The notes: generated by a model from the letters alone, not told the origin. Positions 13,599-26,362 are shown, counted from the first letter of the stretch. The stretch: DNA of 64,000 nt from Eremophila alpestris peregrina (GCA_009792885.1 WMCF01000025.1:5587227-5651226), one strand, 5' to 3'. Numbers and translations are program-made.

Positions 13599-13766
13599 GT
13601 GGGGGGAAGAAGGAGGAAGAGTGTGGGGGTACATTTAGTTATGGGTTTGTCTTCCCAAGTAACCATTATGAATGATGGGACCCTTCTCTCCTGGAGATGC
13701 CTGCCTATGGGAAGCAGTGAATTAATTCATTTTGCTTTGGTTGTGTGCACAGGTTTAGATTTTCCT

Positions 13767-13772
13767 ATTAAA
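13767..13772 (+). promoter_or_regulatory. ATTAAA polyadenylation signal in LTR
   Basis: ATTAAA precedes CTGTGTTTATCTC, the conserved block after the poly(A) signal in this LTR family. Confidence 0.65.
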
Positions 13773-13990
13773 CTGTGTTTATCTCAACCCACAAGTTCTC
13801 CAGCTTTAGCCTTTCTGGTTCACTACCCATGTGAGTGACCATGAGGTTTCATGGGGCTTGGTTGCTGACTCGGCTAAAACCATGACAAAAAGTTATCAAA
13901 TGTAATTGCGAATGCTTTTGTGAAGGAAAAACAATATTATATTGACCTAACTGGAGATATTTTTTAAAGCTATCAGACTTAAACCCACTG

Positions 13991-14670
13991 GAATCATAGA
14001 ATTAATTTCTCTCAGCCACTCATTATACGGCTTAGTCTCACGACTTCACCAGCTTAGTTGCCCTGCTCTGGCACCTCCAGCACTTCAATGTCTTTCTTGA
14101 ATAAAGAGCCCCAAACTAAACACAAGGCTCAAGATGTGGTCTAACCAGTGCTGAGTACAGGGAGACATTCACTGCCCTGGGCACCTAAGCTCACTTCTGG
14201 CTCAAGTTCCATTCCAAACACCCTGCTGTTAGCCTGCAGTGCTGCCTGGGGCTCTTGTGACTGAAGTGCAGGACCTGCTACTCTACTTGCTGAACCATTT
14301 TGTTGATCTCAGCCCATGGATCCAGCCTTTCCAGATCACTCTGTAGAGCCTTCCTTCCCTTCAACAAATTAACACTTGCACCCATCTTGATGCAATCTGC
14401 AAACTGACTGAGTGTGCAATCAATTCCCTCATCCAGATCATCATTAAAGACATTAAACAGGACTGGGCCCAGCACAGATCCCTGGGAATCCCACTAGTGA
14501 CCAGCCATGAACTGGATGCAATTCCATTCACCACCACTCTCTGGGTCTGTCCATCTAAGCAGTTTTTAACACAGAATAGTGCACCTGTGCAAGCCATGGC
14601 CTGCCAGCTTCTCCAGGAGAATGCTGTGGGAGACAGTGCCAAAGTCTATGATGAATTCCAGGTGGAAGTG
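13991..14670 (-). mobile_element. CR1 LINE fragment, reverse transcriptase to 3' region
   Basis: On the minus strand it starts in the reverse transcriptase domain near 14670 and runs leftwards. Protein-level blocks include MLGPVLFNVFNDDLDEGIDC (14475 downwards), NLLKGRKALQSDLERLDPWAE, and an upstream CFVKNCLDGQTQRVVVNG-like block in another frame, so at least one frameshift lies between them. The catalytic FADD reads FADC. Non-coding-type CR1 sequence with the GTACTCAGCACTGGTTAGACC block follows near 14130-14155, and a degenerate terminus lies near 13991. It sits about 100 bases downstream of the LTR ending at 13887. Confidence 0.9.
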
Positions 14671-17600
14671 GATTCTAGAATGAATGGCTTCTGGTTAACT
14701 GTTAGCTGGCTATTGTACATAATTGTTAAAAAATTTTATGGTTCAACATGGAAATGAGAGAAGTGTACAAATCCTGTAAAGGAGATCTTGGAAATTCAAA
14801 GTAGAATTCCTAAAAGATACTGGAGGACTACATTCAAGTACATATACTACTTGAAAGGAAATTATTTAGGTTTCAGAAACAGAAGGTTTATACAGAGCAT
14901 TTAGGAGCACTAATTAATAAACATTGATGTTGACCTTGGCCAGAGTTTAAGAGTTTAAAGTGTAATAGTGTTTCTTCTCATTCATGCACTAGAGAAAAGA
15001 ATTCTGATTTGATTTGGTCACTAGTCATCTTGGGTAATATGAGGGAAGACTGCCTCATATTTCTAAGTGAAACTTGTGGTATAAATCTTGTCACCTAAAT
15101 TTAGCCCTCTAAGAGATAAGTATCTGGTCCACACTAATCAACCAGTCTGTCATACAGTCAGGAGAAAGTTTCCATTTCAATGATGATTTAATCTATTTAT
15201 GTATGCCCTTATTTCAGTACTAAGTAGATATGATTTCAAAAAGTCTTCTTCTCTCAGTGCTAACTATATAAAAAAGTCAGATCATTCTCTTGCTCTAGAT
15301 AGTTCTTTTTTAGTTATACCAAATGTAGAAGAATAAAACGCCATTGAAGTGAACAAAGGCTTTGAACTACTGCCTGTTTTCATGAATCAATCCACAAGGT
15401 TTGTATACAGCCAAACAGAGAATGCATTGCCAGATCAAAAAATCTCCCATTTTTGTTTCTGTACAATGATGTTTTATATGCCTAGTAGAAGCCCTTTCTC
15501 ACCCCGATAAAACAAAAGCCTGAAAGCTGATTCATTGTTTTTCACAGCAAATTCAATGGGTGGCTCAGTATGAATCATACTATTCTTGTGGAACTATTTT
15601 GTAAAACTTCTTTGCATGAGCTGAATTTTTCTTAAATTCAAAGTTACTTTTCATGTACTGAGATTTGGACCTCTGAGACATTTGTAGCCTGGAGGATAGA
15701 AGAGGGATATGGAGAATTTGCCTTGTTTCACTGCTTTCCTCTCATTTATATCAGAAAGACTCACTGGGTCTCTTCCCTGTTTGCTGTAGTGCAGTGCTTC
15801 TGAAACATCTGCCAGAGCTACAGATTTTGCAGCTCCAGACTTTGATTCATGCCTACATATTGCATCAAACATGTCATGCATTGGCTCATGCCGTCCTTTC
15901 ATCACCCAGCTACTTGAGCAGAGTCCATCTGTATTCCTGTAGTGCTTTAACTTGTAGGCTATTTCAGAATTCCAGGTTTGGTCCTTGACTATGGGATAAT
16001 TATGATCTATGAAAGCACAAACTAGTTTTCACATATTGCAATTTCAGGGAATGGGAATTATAATCTCTCACTAAAAATGGTAATTCAGACAACATCTAGA
16101 AATTATTGGACAAAAATTGTGAAATAGGACTACACTGGCATTTCTGACATTTATAGTTATTTTTCTTTCATCTTCTTGGGGGACTTATCTCAAAATATTT
16201 AAATAGCTTTTTTTGTGATCAGTTTTTACTGAACTTAGAAAACAGGATTTTCTACTTTTCAAGCTACCATCCACTGAATGTGTGCTGTTTGTCTTACTCC
16301 TTGATTTTTTGTTTTAATTCTAAATACATATAATTAATTATTTTGATTTTAACATTGCAATGATTATGAAGTCCTAGATGGTTCCTATATATTTCTGTTC
16401 ACTCGATAAATTTTACAGAGAAATATAAAATTATATTGCTTTTTAGGACTGATGCACAATGACATATATAGACATTAATTTCAGAATGCCATTAGTAATA
16501 TTACACAATCTTTTTTCATTTAAAATCTTCTCATTAGCACAATATTGCTCAGGAATATATTTTACTGAATAAAAAAAATCCACTTTCAGAGAAATAATCT
16601 TCCTCTGTGGTTGGAAAATTAAATGTCACGGTCAATCTTGTCTATTGCATTTTCCATTTTAAATGGAAATGTAGCATGGCTATTGAATGAGGTAACTTAT
16701 TTTCAGTCTCAGCTGAGACTTCACAGACAACACTGCTGTTACCAATACCTAAAATACTACAGCTGTAATTTTGGGTGCAATACAGTACCACCAAGAATCC
16801 CAACTGATAGAAAGATTTAGCATGAAGAACTCTAGATGGTCAAAGTGTAAGAAAACTTTCATCTAAAAAGTGTTTGCAGTTTGAACAAATAGGGTTAGAG
16901 ATTTTCTACAGAAGTGATGTTCCAGTCTATCTAATATAAAAGAGTTTCACTGAGTTCACTGAAACAAACTGATGCAAACCTTTAGGAGGAATAAACCCAG
17001 CTAAACACTAGATCTTACAGTTACAACATCTTAGTTACAAAATGCTTTTCTCAGGAAATAGGCTAAGAGCACAAGTGATCCACACTCAGAAAATCATTTA
17101 ACTGTTCATTCAACTAGAACTGTATGAGTCTGTCCACTAAGATTTAAGCCCACATTTAAAGACCTTGTTTAACAAAAAACTAGGCATATATTAGTAAAGA
17201 AGACGGTGGGGGGAAAAGTCATGCTTATATAAAAATAAACAAATCAACAAATGCCCCCCCTCCCCTTCAATGCAATAATTCTTTTAACTGTTTAGATCAT
17301 GCAAGGTAGAAAGCAGCTCCTCAAAGTACTTCAAAGTACTATAATTTGAAATTACTTTGAAAAACTATGCAAAATGAACCGCATCAGGCAGGTCCTATTG
17401 CTCCTTGAAACAAAAAATTGCACTGCTCTACCTCTAAGAGTAGTTACCTTTTGAAACACTCTATCCAGATCAAGTTACAGTGTAATTTTGTTATGACTGC
17501 TACATTTACAGCAACAGATCATAATCAAGAGAAAAGAAAGGACAAAAAAAAAAGGTACTGCAATGTCACTTTAATTACCCCTTTCACAGTAAGACTCTAA

Positions 17601-17711
17601 CCATGCAAGTATCTTAAGCATAGTCAATAAGCATTTAATGAAGACGATCTGCTTACTTTTAACCAAGGAAAATCAAAGGAAAGGAAAAAATTTACTTTGT
17701 CTTTAAGTCAT
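14671..17711. other. about 3 kb unique sequence, no gene
   Basis: AT-rich and without recognised families. Small structures: a 9-bp inverted repeat with a one-base loop (TTTCCATTT at 16651, AAATGGAAA ending 16669) and a direct repeat of TCAAAGTACT at 17321 and 17331. The overlapping frames around 15651-15988 on both strands show no domain. Confidence 0.5.
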
Positions 17712-17766
17712 GAATGCCTTTATGATCCCTTCCAACCCAAACCCTTCTGTGATTCTGTGATTCTAT
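17712..17766 (+). mobile_element. CR1 LINE 3' terminus
   Basis: GATCCCTTCCAACCCAAACC followed by two TTCTGTGA octamers is the extreme 3' end of CR1 on the + strand. Fewer than 60 bases survive. A C/A-rich low-complexity tract begins about 23 bases later. Confidence 0.85.
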
Positions 17767-17789
17767 ATTTGATCACATCTGTTTAACGA

Positions 17790-17884
17790 CAAAAAAACCA
17801 AAACAAAACATAAACAAACAAAAACCCAAACAGCAAACACTGCCCCCCCCAAAAAAATCCAAGAAATCCCACAAAACCCCAAAT
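17790..17884. repeat. C/A-rich low-complexity tract
   Basis: The + strand is nearly all A and C (AAACAAAAC, CAAACAAAAACCC, a C8 run, then AAAAAAA and AAAACCCC). It is the complement-type counterpart of the G/T tract at 657-920 and follows a CR1 3' end. Confidence 0.85.
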
Positions 17885-18707
17885 GTAACGTACTGTTCTA
17901 TTTTATTTTCTACTATCAGGTTTAAATTTGATACTGCATAGCACCACTGTGAAGATTCATACTTCATCTTTAGGTGAGAAATTGCTTTGTAAGTTTGGCA
18001 CAAAAGAGCAGTGCCAGCTAACAGTCTTTTTCATAAGCTACAGGCTCAACTGCTGGAGTTTTATTAAGGATAAATAATCAGCTCACATTATTTCTACTTC
18101 TACTAATTTTGTGGGTGGCAGTAATTAATAGAAGATTTGGCAGGCAGCTGGGGGCAGAACAGTAACCTCTTAAGTGGCCTTACATGATTCTCTAAAGCTC
18201 ATTTGTCAGAGTCATTAAACTTGTCTGTATAAAGACATCCATCAGCAGAGTCATGACCTACTGATGCATCTTTTGAAGCATCTTAGAGATTTGCTGTCAT
18301 GGTTCACACAGAGATACACAATGAAATCTATTATGGTATTGTCTAGGTCTAAAATTAAGAAAGCTAAACCCACATTCAGTGTCACATGTTGCTTATTCTT
18401 GTGTACTACTCCTGTTCTTCAGAGTGCAAATATAAGCATTTTGGAGCAGGAAATGGCTCTTCAGACTGTATTTATGAAATACATAGCACTGAAATGGTTG
18501 AGGATGACAGCTGCTACCATTGTATGACATCTGCCACCATTGTATAACAAATGCACTTAAAGTTACCAGTATTTAGCAAATGGACATTTGCAGCAAAGAG
18601 GAGCAAAGAAAGCCATCTCCAGCCCATAAATCCAATATTAAAACATTCGCATACAGTTTCAATCTATTCCAATATATGAATCATCTCTTAGTGAAGAAAT
18701 TATGAGG
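17885..18707. other. unique sequence, no gene
   Basis: No repeat or exon recognised. An 87-codon frame (18264-18527 +) has no recognisable domain. Confidence 0.5.
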
Positions 18708-18902
18708 GTAAGAGGCAACTGTTGCCCAGGAAGTTCTGCCTGAACTTGAGGAAGGACTCCTTTCCTGAGTGGGGGACTGAGCACTAGAACAGGTTGCCCA
18801 GAGAGCTTGTGGACTCTTCACTGGTGAAGATATTCAAGAACCATTTGGATGCAATCCTGACTCATGCATTCTAGGATGACTCTGCTTAGGCATGGAGGTT
18901 AT
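18708..18902 (+). mobile_element. CR1 LINE 3' region fragment
   Basis: The + strand carries CTGTTGCCCAGGAAGTTCTG, GAACTTGAGGAAGGACTCC, CACTAGAACAGGTTGCCCAG, AGAGCTTGTGGACTCTTCAC and AAGATATTCAAGAACC, in the order found in the CR1 3' non-coding region. It ends near CTCTGCTTAGG, just before where the terminal octamers would normally lie, so it is truncated at both ends. Confidence 0.88.
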
Positions 18903-20561
18903 ACCTGTGATATATTTACGTCAAGGTCTAAATTCTAGCTACTGGAGAATCAGTGGTGACCACAATGCCCCCAGGTCTAGCTGCCAGAGGCTGGAAGGAC
19001 AGAATGTGTGTTTTACAGGCACTAAAAAGTGTAAGCAACAGTGCATGGAGGAGAAACTGTGGGCTGCAAATCCCACAGGAAGCAACTGGAGAAACCAGGG
19101 TATACGGGGGTGTAAGTGCAAGCAAAGGGAGAAGGATCTACCTGAGGACGTTGCTCCATCTCTGGCAGCCTGTGTGTGAGGCCATGTTGGTGGCCTCGGT
19201 GAGTGTGAAGAGGGGAATCTCCAGGTCCTGGAGTCTGCTGGGCTTGGAAATTCTCACAACATTCTTAATTAGGGTTAAATTTAGCTTTCCTTTATTTTCC
19301 CCCTTGGAATCTCATTCTAGTGAGAATATCAGAGTAACAGCTTGTCATATAAAAATCTATACAGAACAAAAATTTTCCTAAAGCAAGATACAAATCCAAA
19401 ATAAAATCAGAGATCACTTAAAACAAAACTACTTATTGCAAGAGTTCTTAAAGATACAGATACAGGTGCCAAATAACTTCAAGAACAATTTAGATTTTTT
19501 GAAATGCTAAATGTTTCTATTTCATCTCTCAATGTATTATCAATCATTTGCATTTATTCTGTCATCCCAGCAAGCAAATGCAGAAGAAAGCTCAAAATAA
19601 AGTCACTAACTAATTACTTCTGGAAGTAAAAGTGGCATTTTTTAAACTTTATTTTTTCTTCCCATTTCAATGTGGCAGACTGGGTACTTTAGAAAAATAT
19701 CTGGTTGCCACTGATAAATATTGAATTATTGGACACTATCAGAGTACTCAAAGATTCAGAGCATTTAATTTATATCTTGATGAATATCTGCAATGTGTAT
19801 TTGTGGTTTTGAACTTTTAAAAATAGAACTTAAAAGCATTAAGTCTCTCAGCTGTAGAGTACTACTTCATAAAGTTCCAGTAAATGTATTTAAATTAGAC
19901 GAATTTATCAAGGAGAGTAATTTCTGACTGATATTTTGAACATCTCATATATTAATTGCAGGGCACTAGTTCAGACATCAACTGACAATAGTTTGATTAA
20001 CTTTTTCAGAAACACAGTCATTTTATACAGTATATTAAATCAATTGTTTCATTCTGAGGAGGGACAAAATGTCATAATGAAATGATTAGGCGGTAAGTGA
20101 TGAAATAAATTGATCAATAATATATTTGATCATAAAACCTCATCTTTCATAATATATTGAAGAAATATTGCCAGTGGACATACTAATTCATTATGAGCAT
20201 TGTATTATTTTTGATTTGGGAAGGACTGTGATGTATCATATCCTTAAAATTTTTCATTTTTTCTAGGAAAAAGAAATAGTTTGCAATGATACTCCCCTGG
20301 GATAGTGCCTAGTATATTTGGAGTAAGATGATTTATTTATTTATTTGATTAATTTCATCAAATGAAGTAGCTCCAATTTTACGAAAGAGGCTGGGACTTA
20401 ATACTCATTAACCCCAAGCATCAATCAATTATTTTAGAAAAGACATTTTAAATTATCATTCTCTGATCTCATAAGATACCAGCATCTAAGGGCATGCATT
20501 AGCCTAAGGAGTCTGTCTGTAGGTTGGATTCAGTACTATGACTTTTATGAACCAGTTTCTA
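18903..20561. other. mostly unique sequence with a GC-richer patch
   Basis: The part 18950-19250 is much less AT-rich than its surroundings and supports two overlapping + frames of 95 and 142 codons; the first is rich in cysteine. I do not recognise the product (see findings). From 19260 to 20560 the sequence is AT-rich with no family recognised. Confidence 0.5.
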
Positions 20562-20692
20562 ATGTTCAAGGATGGGGCTTTGACTAATCCAATCTTGTGA
20601 AAGATGCCCCTGTTAATGGCAGGGCGGTCAGAGTAAATGATCTTTAAATATTCCTGCCAATTCCAACCTCTCTCTGAGCCTATGATAGTGCT
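20562..20692 (+). mobile_element. CR1 LINE 3' end fragment
   Basis: TGTTCAAGGATGGGGCTTTG, then GAAAGATGCCCCTGTTAATG, GCAGGGCGGTCAG, AATGATCTTTAAA and TTCCAACCTCTC ending in CTATGATAG follow the CR1 3' consensus order, with clear divergence. Confidence 0.82.
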
Positions 20693-21301
20693 GGAGCCCT
20701 GGCTACAAGCAAACTTTCATTTCTGGACAGCAAATCCTCTAATCCTGCCTGGTTCCGACAAATCAGTCATAATACAAATCCTGTCAGAATGTTGGAGATA
20801 TTCTACGGTATGCATTAGATCCTTAAAAAACAGCCTTGCCTTTCTTCTGTAGTTCCTGTCTACCTAGCCTCCCTAGACAGCATAAAGAACTAGTAGTTTA
20901 AGAGTAGTACTATGTTAAAAGAAATGTATCTGTAAGGGAAAATTAGTTTTCATGTTTTTCCTGAATAGTTATTAGTTACTGAAGAGTAATGTCACATTAA
21001 TCCTGGTAAAATCTGTTGACTGAAGCAGAATCAAAACAAAGCCATTTATATATATTAACGAACAATATCATATTAAAGTTTTCTAAGTCTTACTGCAGTG
21101 CCACTTTCAACTTGCAGTTTTAATCCAAACATCTCAAATGTCAATATTAACAGTTATGCTAAGATGTAGTGTTACCTTTTTTGTTTCCTGAGAGTATAAC
21201 TTGCAAGAGGAAGATAAGTTAACCATAAGTTGCCAAATTTCCTCCATCAGATGTGGTGCCAGTGCCGATGTGCAGTGCTTAGAGCACAAGGAATCCTATA
21301 T
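20693..21301. other. unique sequence between CR1 and LTR, no gene
   Basis: AT-rich, with no recognised feature. It ends with the left copy of the CTTAA target duplication (21302-21306) of the next LTR. Confidence 0.55.
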
Positions 21302-21429
21302 CTTAATGTCATAGGTTTGCCCTGGCAAATGATGCTAGTGCACTTATGAATATGTATCTGGTGAAAATCGGCTGTGGGATGTGAGTCAGAACAGAGCAAA
21401 AGCAGGCTTAAACTTTGAAACAAACTAAA

Positions 21430-21435
21430 TTTATT
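21430..21435 (-). promoter_or_regulatory. AATAAA polyadenylation signal in LTR
   Basis: AATAAA on the minus strand, about 125 bases before the LTR end, at the same relative place as in the sister LTR (28544-28549). Confidence 0.7.
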
Positions 21436-22419
21436 ATACTACAACTACAAAAAATGATAAAAATGAAATGAAAACTTTCTTGAGCATTTTCTTCTTCCTC
21501 AGTTTCTAACTCTTCTAACTATACATATATACACAATTCACATTCTTTTCTGTTCTCACTAGAAAACTAATCTTTAATTCAGTAAGGAGAGAGAAGTCTC
21601 TTCCCTGCACTATAGCCCTTCCCCACGGGAGTACACAGGAAGGGAAATCTCTCTTCTCATTGCTTCCTACTGTTACTCATAACCCCCCACAAGGAAGTTT
21701 ATTGGGTAACGTTCTCTTCTCTGCCTATATCTGACACTCTCACTGTTAAATATGGCAGCTCTACTGTACTTTGGGACTTTTAAAAGATGTTAAACTCAAT
21801 ACTAAGAACTCAACACTTCTATCTTCTCCATTTCTTCTGGGGCTGAAGGATTCTAAGCTTCTTCATGAAGGAACACACTAACGTGGGCCTCCCACAGCTC
21901 TATAAACTTCTCTATTTTTTCTTCCCCCGGGGTTAAAGGGGTTTTTAGGCCTTCCCCATGAAGGCAAACACACAGGGGCCTCCCAAGGCTTTTCTTTTAT
22001 GGCAAGAAGCATTTCTAAGTGTCACAGTCTACTTCTTCTACGGGTTCCCTTGGCTTAAGGGAAGCATCCGCCCAAAATCCAGTTCTAGAGATTGAGTCAG
22101 GCTATGGCTCTTTTTAAGCAAGAAAAATGTCTAGCTTTAGCTACTTCATCTCATCTCTGCCCACCCTTAAGTATCTTTTCATCTTCTTTTGACATCTCAG
22201 TCTTAACTTTTACTTGCTTTCTCTCTTACTACTATCTAAAGGGAAAATTAGTCTAAAAAGATTCCCTTCTGCCTAAGAAAAGGTTAAAAGTTTCTTTTAC
22301 TGTCCTTCTTATCTCTCTGCTCTTCTTGCTGGTAAATTGTTAATCTGTCTGCTGTTAAGGCTCCTCTTTGTTGGCAACTCCCCCATGCAGTCTCTCCGTC
22401 CGTGGCCAGGCTCTCGCCG

Positions 22420-22750
22420 CTCTCCCTGGGGGGGGCGGTGGGTCTGGGGGGAGTCCGGAGGGGTCCGGGGGGAGCCCGGAGGGGGCCGGGAGGCTGGGGG
22501 GAGGGGGAAAAGTCTGTGCCCCCCAGTTCCCATGCTTCGAGCTTCTCTTCTTCTCTTGCCGTCTTGGGCCCACTCTTTCTCCACCCCCCTCCTCTCCGTG
22601 GGTGCTGCCGCCGCTGCTGCTCGCCTTTTTCCCCCCCCCCCCCCCTTCCTTCTTGGGGGGGGGAAATGAAACTCTACTCTTCGCTTCTTCGACTTCCCCC
22701 CCCACCCCCAGACCCCAAGAGTGGGCTGAGGGTGGGGGGGGGGGGAGAGC
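22420..22750. repeat. CpG- and homopolymer-rich LTR core
   Basis: Contains repeated GGGGG-CCGG units, a run of 15 C at 22631-22645, 9 G at 22665-22673 and about 13 G ending near 22745. This composition produces reading frames of 107-152 codons in several frames on both strands; all are Gly/Pro/Arg-rich and overlap one another, which indicates composition rather than coding. Confidence 0.9.
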
Positions 22751-22931
22751 AATTTTGCTGACCTGTGCCTGTGGCCAGAGTCCGGGGGAGAAAAGAGAGC
22801 TCCCCGGAAGTTTCTGCAGCTTTTAACCCCCTTGGATTCTTAGAGGCGTGTTTAACCTGTGTTACAATCACTTCCTTTGGACACCTCCCCTAAAGAAAAA
22901 AAACTCATTTCTCTCAAACCATGACACTTAA

Positions 22932-25900
22932 GGAATTGAATATTCCTGGCACTGAGATGATGGACTCATGTCACACCAGAATAATGTGAAATATTGATAA
23001 ATCAAAATAATATTAGGTTTATTTTGTATTCCAGGACATATGCAATTATACAATACACATATTAAAAAGCCATAAGAAAAAATGTGAAACAAAATCTGAA
23101 TTTTAATACAGACACTGAATAACATCCAAACATTAATTTAGGGATATCTTCAATTTTATGGCTTCAGTTAGTTCAGTAGGAGTCTGAACCAGCCTGACTC
23201 TCACCTCAAAAACTGTCTTGAACAATCAAAATTATAGAAGAACATGATTCCATAAGATTCTTAACCCTGCATCTTTTTATTCATTGTTTTTGAGACACTA
23301 ATGAGCAAGCAGAGACAAATCAGATTGTCCTGCCAAAACACATGCTCCCACACCTGTAGCAGAGGAGCAGAGGAAAGAAACCTGTGGTGGCAAACCATTA
23401 CATTTACAAAAAGGTCTGGCCAGAATTAGGATAGAATTATAATGGTTATCAAGGCTCATATTTTAATATCAAGGCTTATTATTGTAATAAGTGTGACCAT
23501 GTTATAAAATTATATTCATAAACTGAGTTGCATCTTCAAAATATCTTAGCTTTTTGTATTTCACATTCCTCCTGGAAGAGTCTTTCCCACACTGAACATC
23601 TTTTTTGCCCAATAAAAGCAAATAATTTTTGAAGTAAATTGTTTTAGAAAAATTAGCTCCCCTTTTCTCACATTTTCAAGATTCTCTATAATTAACCAGA
23701 CTTAAGTATCCTTGAAAAGTTAAGTTCAAGATGTTTTAAGTGCCTGCCCATTTTTATTTTGATGTTTTATCTCTATAAATACCATTTACTTCTCAGGTAG
23801 AAAGGGGTATCTCAAATATATTGGCCATCACCTTCCACTGAAATCCACCACTTAAAACTCCATCCCTTATGTCACATTTCCCTTTACTGCACCAAGCATT
23901 GAAATGTGATTTTTAGATTTCCATGTAATTGTATGGCATTAGAGTTATCCCAAAGAGGTGAAGATGGGAAGTGTCTTAAACACATCCATAAAAAGAATTA
24001 GTATTTCTAGCTGACTAGAACAAAAGCTGTTTTTAAATAGTCACAATTTTGGGAGATTTCAATAGTCTAGGGCTGCTGTAGTTGTTACAAGAGAAATTGT
24101 TCACAATAAGAAATCAGTAAGTTTGTAAGAGTTTGCAGAGGTTTTTCTACTTAGCAAAAGACAACTTAATAAATCTACATAGTAATAAAATTTCATGTAC
24201 TGCTATTCAATTTTGCATCTTCTCTTCTAATAGCCATTCCATATTCTAAATTATATTTGTGAGCAAGAACCTCTGCCTTCTAATTATTGTTACAGAAAAT
24301 CACATCAATTATACCATCCACAAGGAACTTCTTGAAGTTCATTGAAGAAGAAAGTCTAAACTACTCCTGTAGGTACGAATTTATATTGCACTCTCTAATC
24401 TAATGTAGCTGCCAGCACTGTTAATTTACTTCAAGAATAGACTGTGATCATATTACTTAAAGAAAAACAGAGCTGGGGCTCCATGCTATTGCTAACAGAT
24501 ATATTAAGATATAAAGACAGGTAATACAAAATCCTAAAAGGGGAGTAAATCAATTCATTTAATTACAGAAGCCAGTGATCAGGAGAAAAGAAAATACTTA
24601 TAACATGCAAATATATTCCAAAACCAGCCAGAAAAAAGACCTGAAAATGAACCATCATCCATTGGAGCAGAGGCCCACTCTTCCCTCAAGAGGTGTGGGA
24701 CCACGAGATGTGGAAAACCTGTAGCTCGTTGGTAGAAAATATTTCCACTTCTTGCATGAGTAATAGGAAATCTATCTCAGAAATGTGGGTTAGCACCAAG
24801 ATATAAAGGGCTAGCACCCTTGAGACATACTGCTGACGCAGCAGTGCCAGGAACCCTTTGTCAACTATGCATTAGAGGAACTGTCCAAACAAAAATAATC
24901 GATGTTTTAAACTTGTGAAGTTATCCAAAAGCCTGCTCATATTCTCTTAAATTGTTTCATAACCATCTCTGTTCCTCCTTGACTATCTAAGGTTTTGTAG
25001 ACTTAGAAATTACTTTTCCCAATCAGCTGCTCATCCTTACTTGCCATTGTCCCAGCTGTAGCATTTAGGACAATTAGGGCTATTCACAGACCAGTTCTAA
25101 TGACAATGTGTTTCATTATCATGAAAGCAATGATGATGTCATAAGCATTGAAGATGAACATTACTGAAAGAATCAGACAAAACGCAGAGATATTTAATCA
25201 GCAATGAGGAGAAAAGTAATTCAGAAAAGGACACAATGTCTTCAAATGAGGCTTGGAAATTGCATTTTATTTTCTAAAAAGTGTACTGGAGTACAGAATT
25301 GCCCATTAAATAGAAACTCAGGAGAAACATCCCCTGCAGTTGATCTGAACAGACAAGTAAAAACAGCCCAATCTGACAATGAATTTCTAATCAGTGACCT
25401 GACAATTTGTTTCTTACTTGCTACAGATGTTTTTTGTAGCATTTTGTGCATATTCAAGATCAGCTGTGTCTGTGATTTTGCATATATTAACAAAAAACTT
25501 TTGCCGACTGCACTTCAGAATGGAACTTATGAAGGAGTGAAGTGCAGCAGGGAAACTGAACTCTTGCCTTGCCAAAGGTCTTTTCCTATGTTATTGATCA
25601 GGAATAAACCAAACATATCTCTTTTACACAGTTAGCCTTTATCCTTCTATTTTGAGGACACACTTTCAGTCAGGAGAATAAAGCTGAAATTCCATCTGCA
25701 GTGAGCCAGTCCTCATTCTTGGTTTGTCATACCCCTACGGGTTTGCCTAACCCAAATCCAAACATTTTGGTTCCTGTTAAGCCTAAAATATAAACAATCC
25801 TTCCAGCACACTTTCTAAAAATCTGTCCCCATAAGAGTGCGGAACACATTGTGAGTTAACAATCACACAGAAATAGTTTGGTGGCACCATGAAACATCTA

Positions 25901-26151
25901 TCCGAGTTCAGCATGCACTTCAGCAACAGTCTGAGGTAAATTTTCCTGTTTCAGGTTTTAAAATGAGGCCATGTCCAAAAGTCACGCAGTTTTGTTAGGC
26001 CATTTTCATTGTGTGAAAAGAAAAATATGTTCATTCTCCCTACAAACTGTGCATCTCTTAATTCTTTATGCTTCCATGGGTGCAATACTACCTCTATTAT
26101 AATTTGAACTTTCGAACACTGAATTAGAGTCACAAAATGAGATTCTTTTCA
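22932..26151. other. about 3.2 kb AT-rich sequence, no gene recognised
   Basis: Nothing recognised except short AT-rich runs. The longest frame outside repeats, 143 codons at 25204-25635 +, lies here; it has no signal peptide, membrane segment or domain that I recognise and no promoter or splice context. Confidence 0.5.
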
Positions 26152-26362
26152 CAAAAAGAAATTCTTTACCATGAGGATAGTGATGTACAGGAACAGATTG
26201 CCCAAAGACACTGTGGATGCCCCATCCCTGGAAATGTTTAAGGCCAGGCTGGATGGAGTTCAGAGCAACCTGACCTAGTGGAAGGTGACCCTGCCCACAG
26301 CAGTGGGAATGGAAGTGGATGATTTTTAGGGTCACTTCCAATCCAAACCATTTTATGGCTCT
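26152..26362 (+). mobile_element. CR1 LINE 3' end fragment
   Basis: TTCTTTACCATGAGGATAGT, GGAACAGATTGCCCAAAGAC, GTGGATGCCCCATCCCTGGA, TTTAAGGCCAGGCTGGATGG, AGCAACCTGACCTAGTGGAA, GGTGACCCTGCCCACAGCAG and CACTTCCAATCCAAACCATT follow the 3' region of CR1 nearly block for block. The terminal octamers are degraded (TTTTATGG). Confidence 0.92.

Larger units (their letters stand above)
13327..13887 (+). mobile_element. solo LTR, avian ERVL-like family
   Basis: The segment begins TGTGCTGG and ends CATGACA. It contains, in order, a GATAACACAGAGATGC motif, a CCAAAGGGATATT motif, a TATA box (13591-13598), GTTTGTCTTCCCAAGTAACC, and an ATTAAA polyadenylation signal (13767-13772) followed by TTTATCTCAACCCAC. 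This order matches a common bird LTR that I remember from the ERVL group. About 115 bases follow the poly(A) signal, as expected for R-U5. I found no matching target duplication (GCAAA on the left, AAAAG on the right), so the edges may have decayed. No internal retroviral sequence adjoins it, hence solo. Confidence 0.82.
21307..22926 (-). mobile_element. solo LTR, 1620 bp, family A, minus strand
   Basis: On the minus strand the LTR starts TGTCATGGTTTGAG (22926) and ends AAACCTATGACA (21307), so it has TG...CA ends with short inverted termini. It is flanked by an exact 5-bp duplication, CTTAA, at 21302-21306 and 22927-22931. It shares a long series of blocks with the + strand LTR at 27305-28673 (for example AAGAATCCAAGGGG near the 5' end, and GCTCTGTTCTGACTCACATC-like sequence near the 3' end). 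The AATAAA signal reads TTTATT on the + strand at 21430-21435. The core at 22420-22750 has long C and G runs. A 5-bp duplication is typical of class III (ERVL-like) elements. No internal retroviral region adjoins it. Confidence 0.93.

Noticed and set aside
22309..22871. Overlapping frames of 65-152 codons on both strands
   Set aside because: They lie inside the G/C-homopolymer core of a solo LTR, overlap each other in many frames, and are Gly/Pro/Arg/Ser-rich as composition predicts.
25204..25635. 143-codon frame, the longest outside repeats
   Set aside because: No recognisable domain, signal or splice context. The length is only slightly above what chance allows in 64 kb of six-frame sequence.
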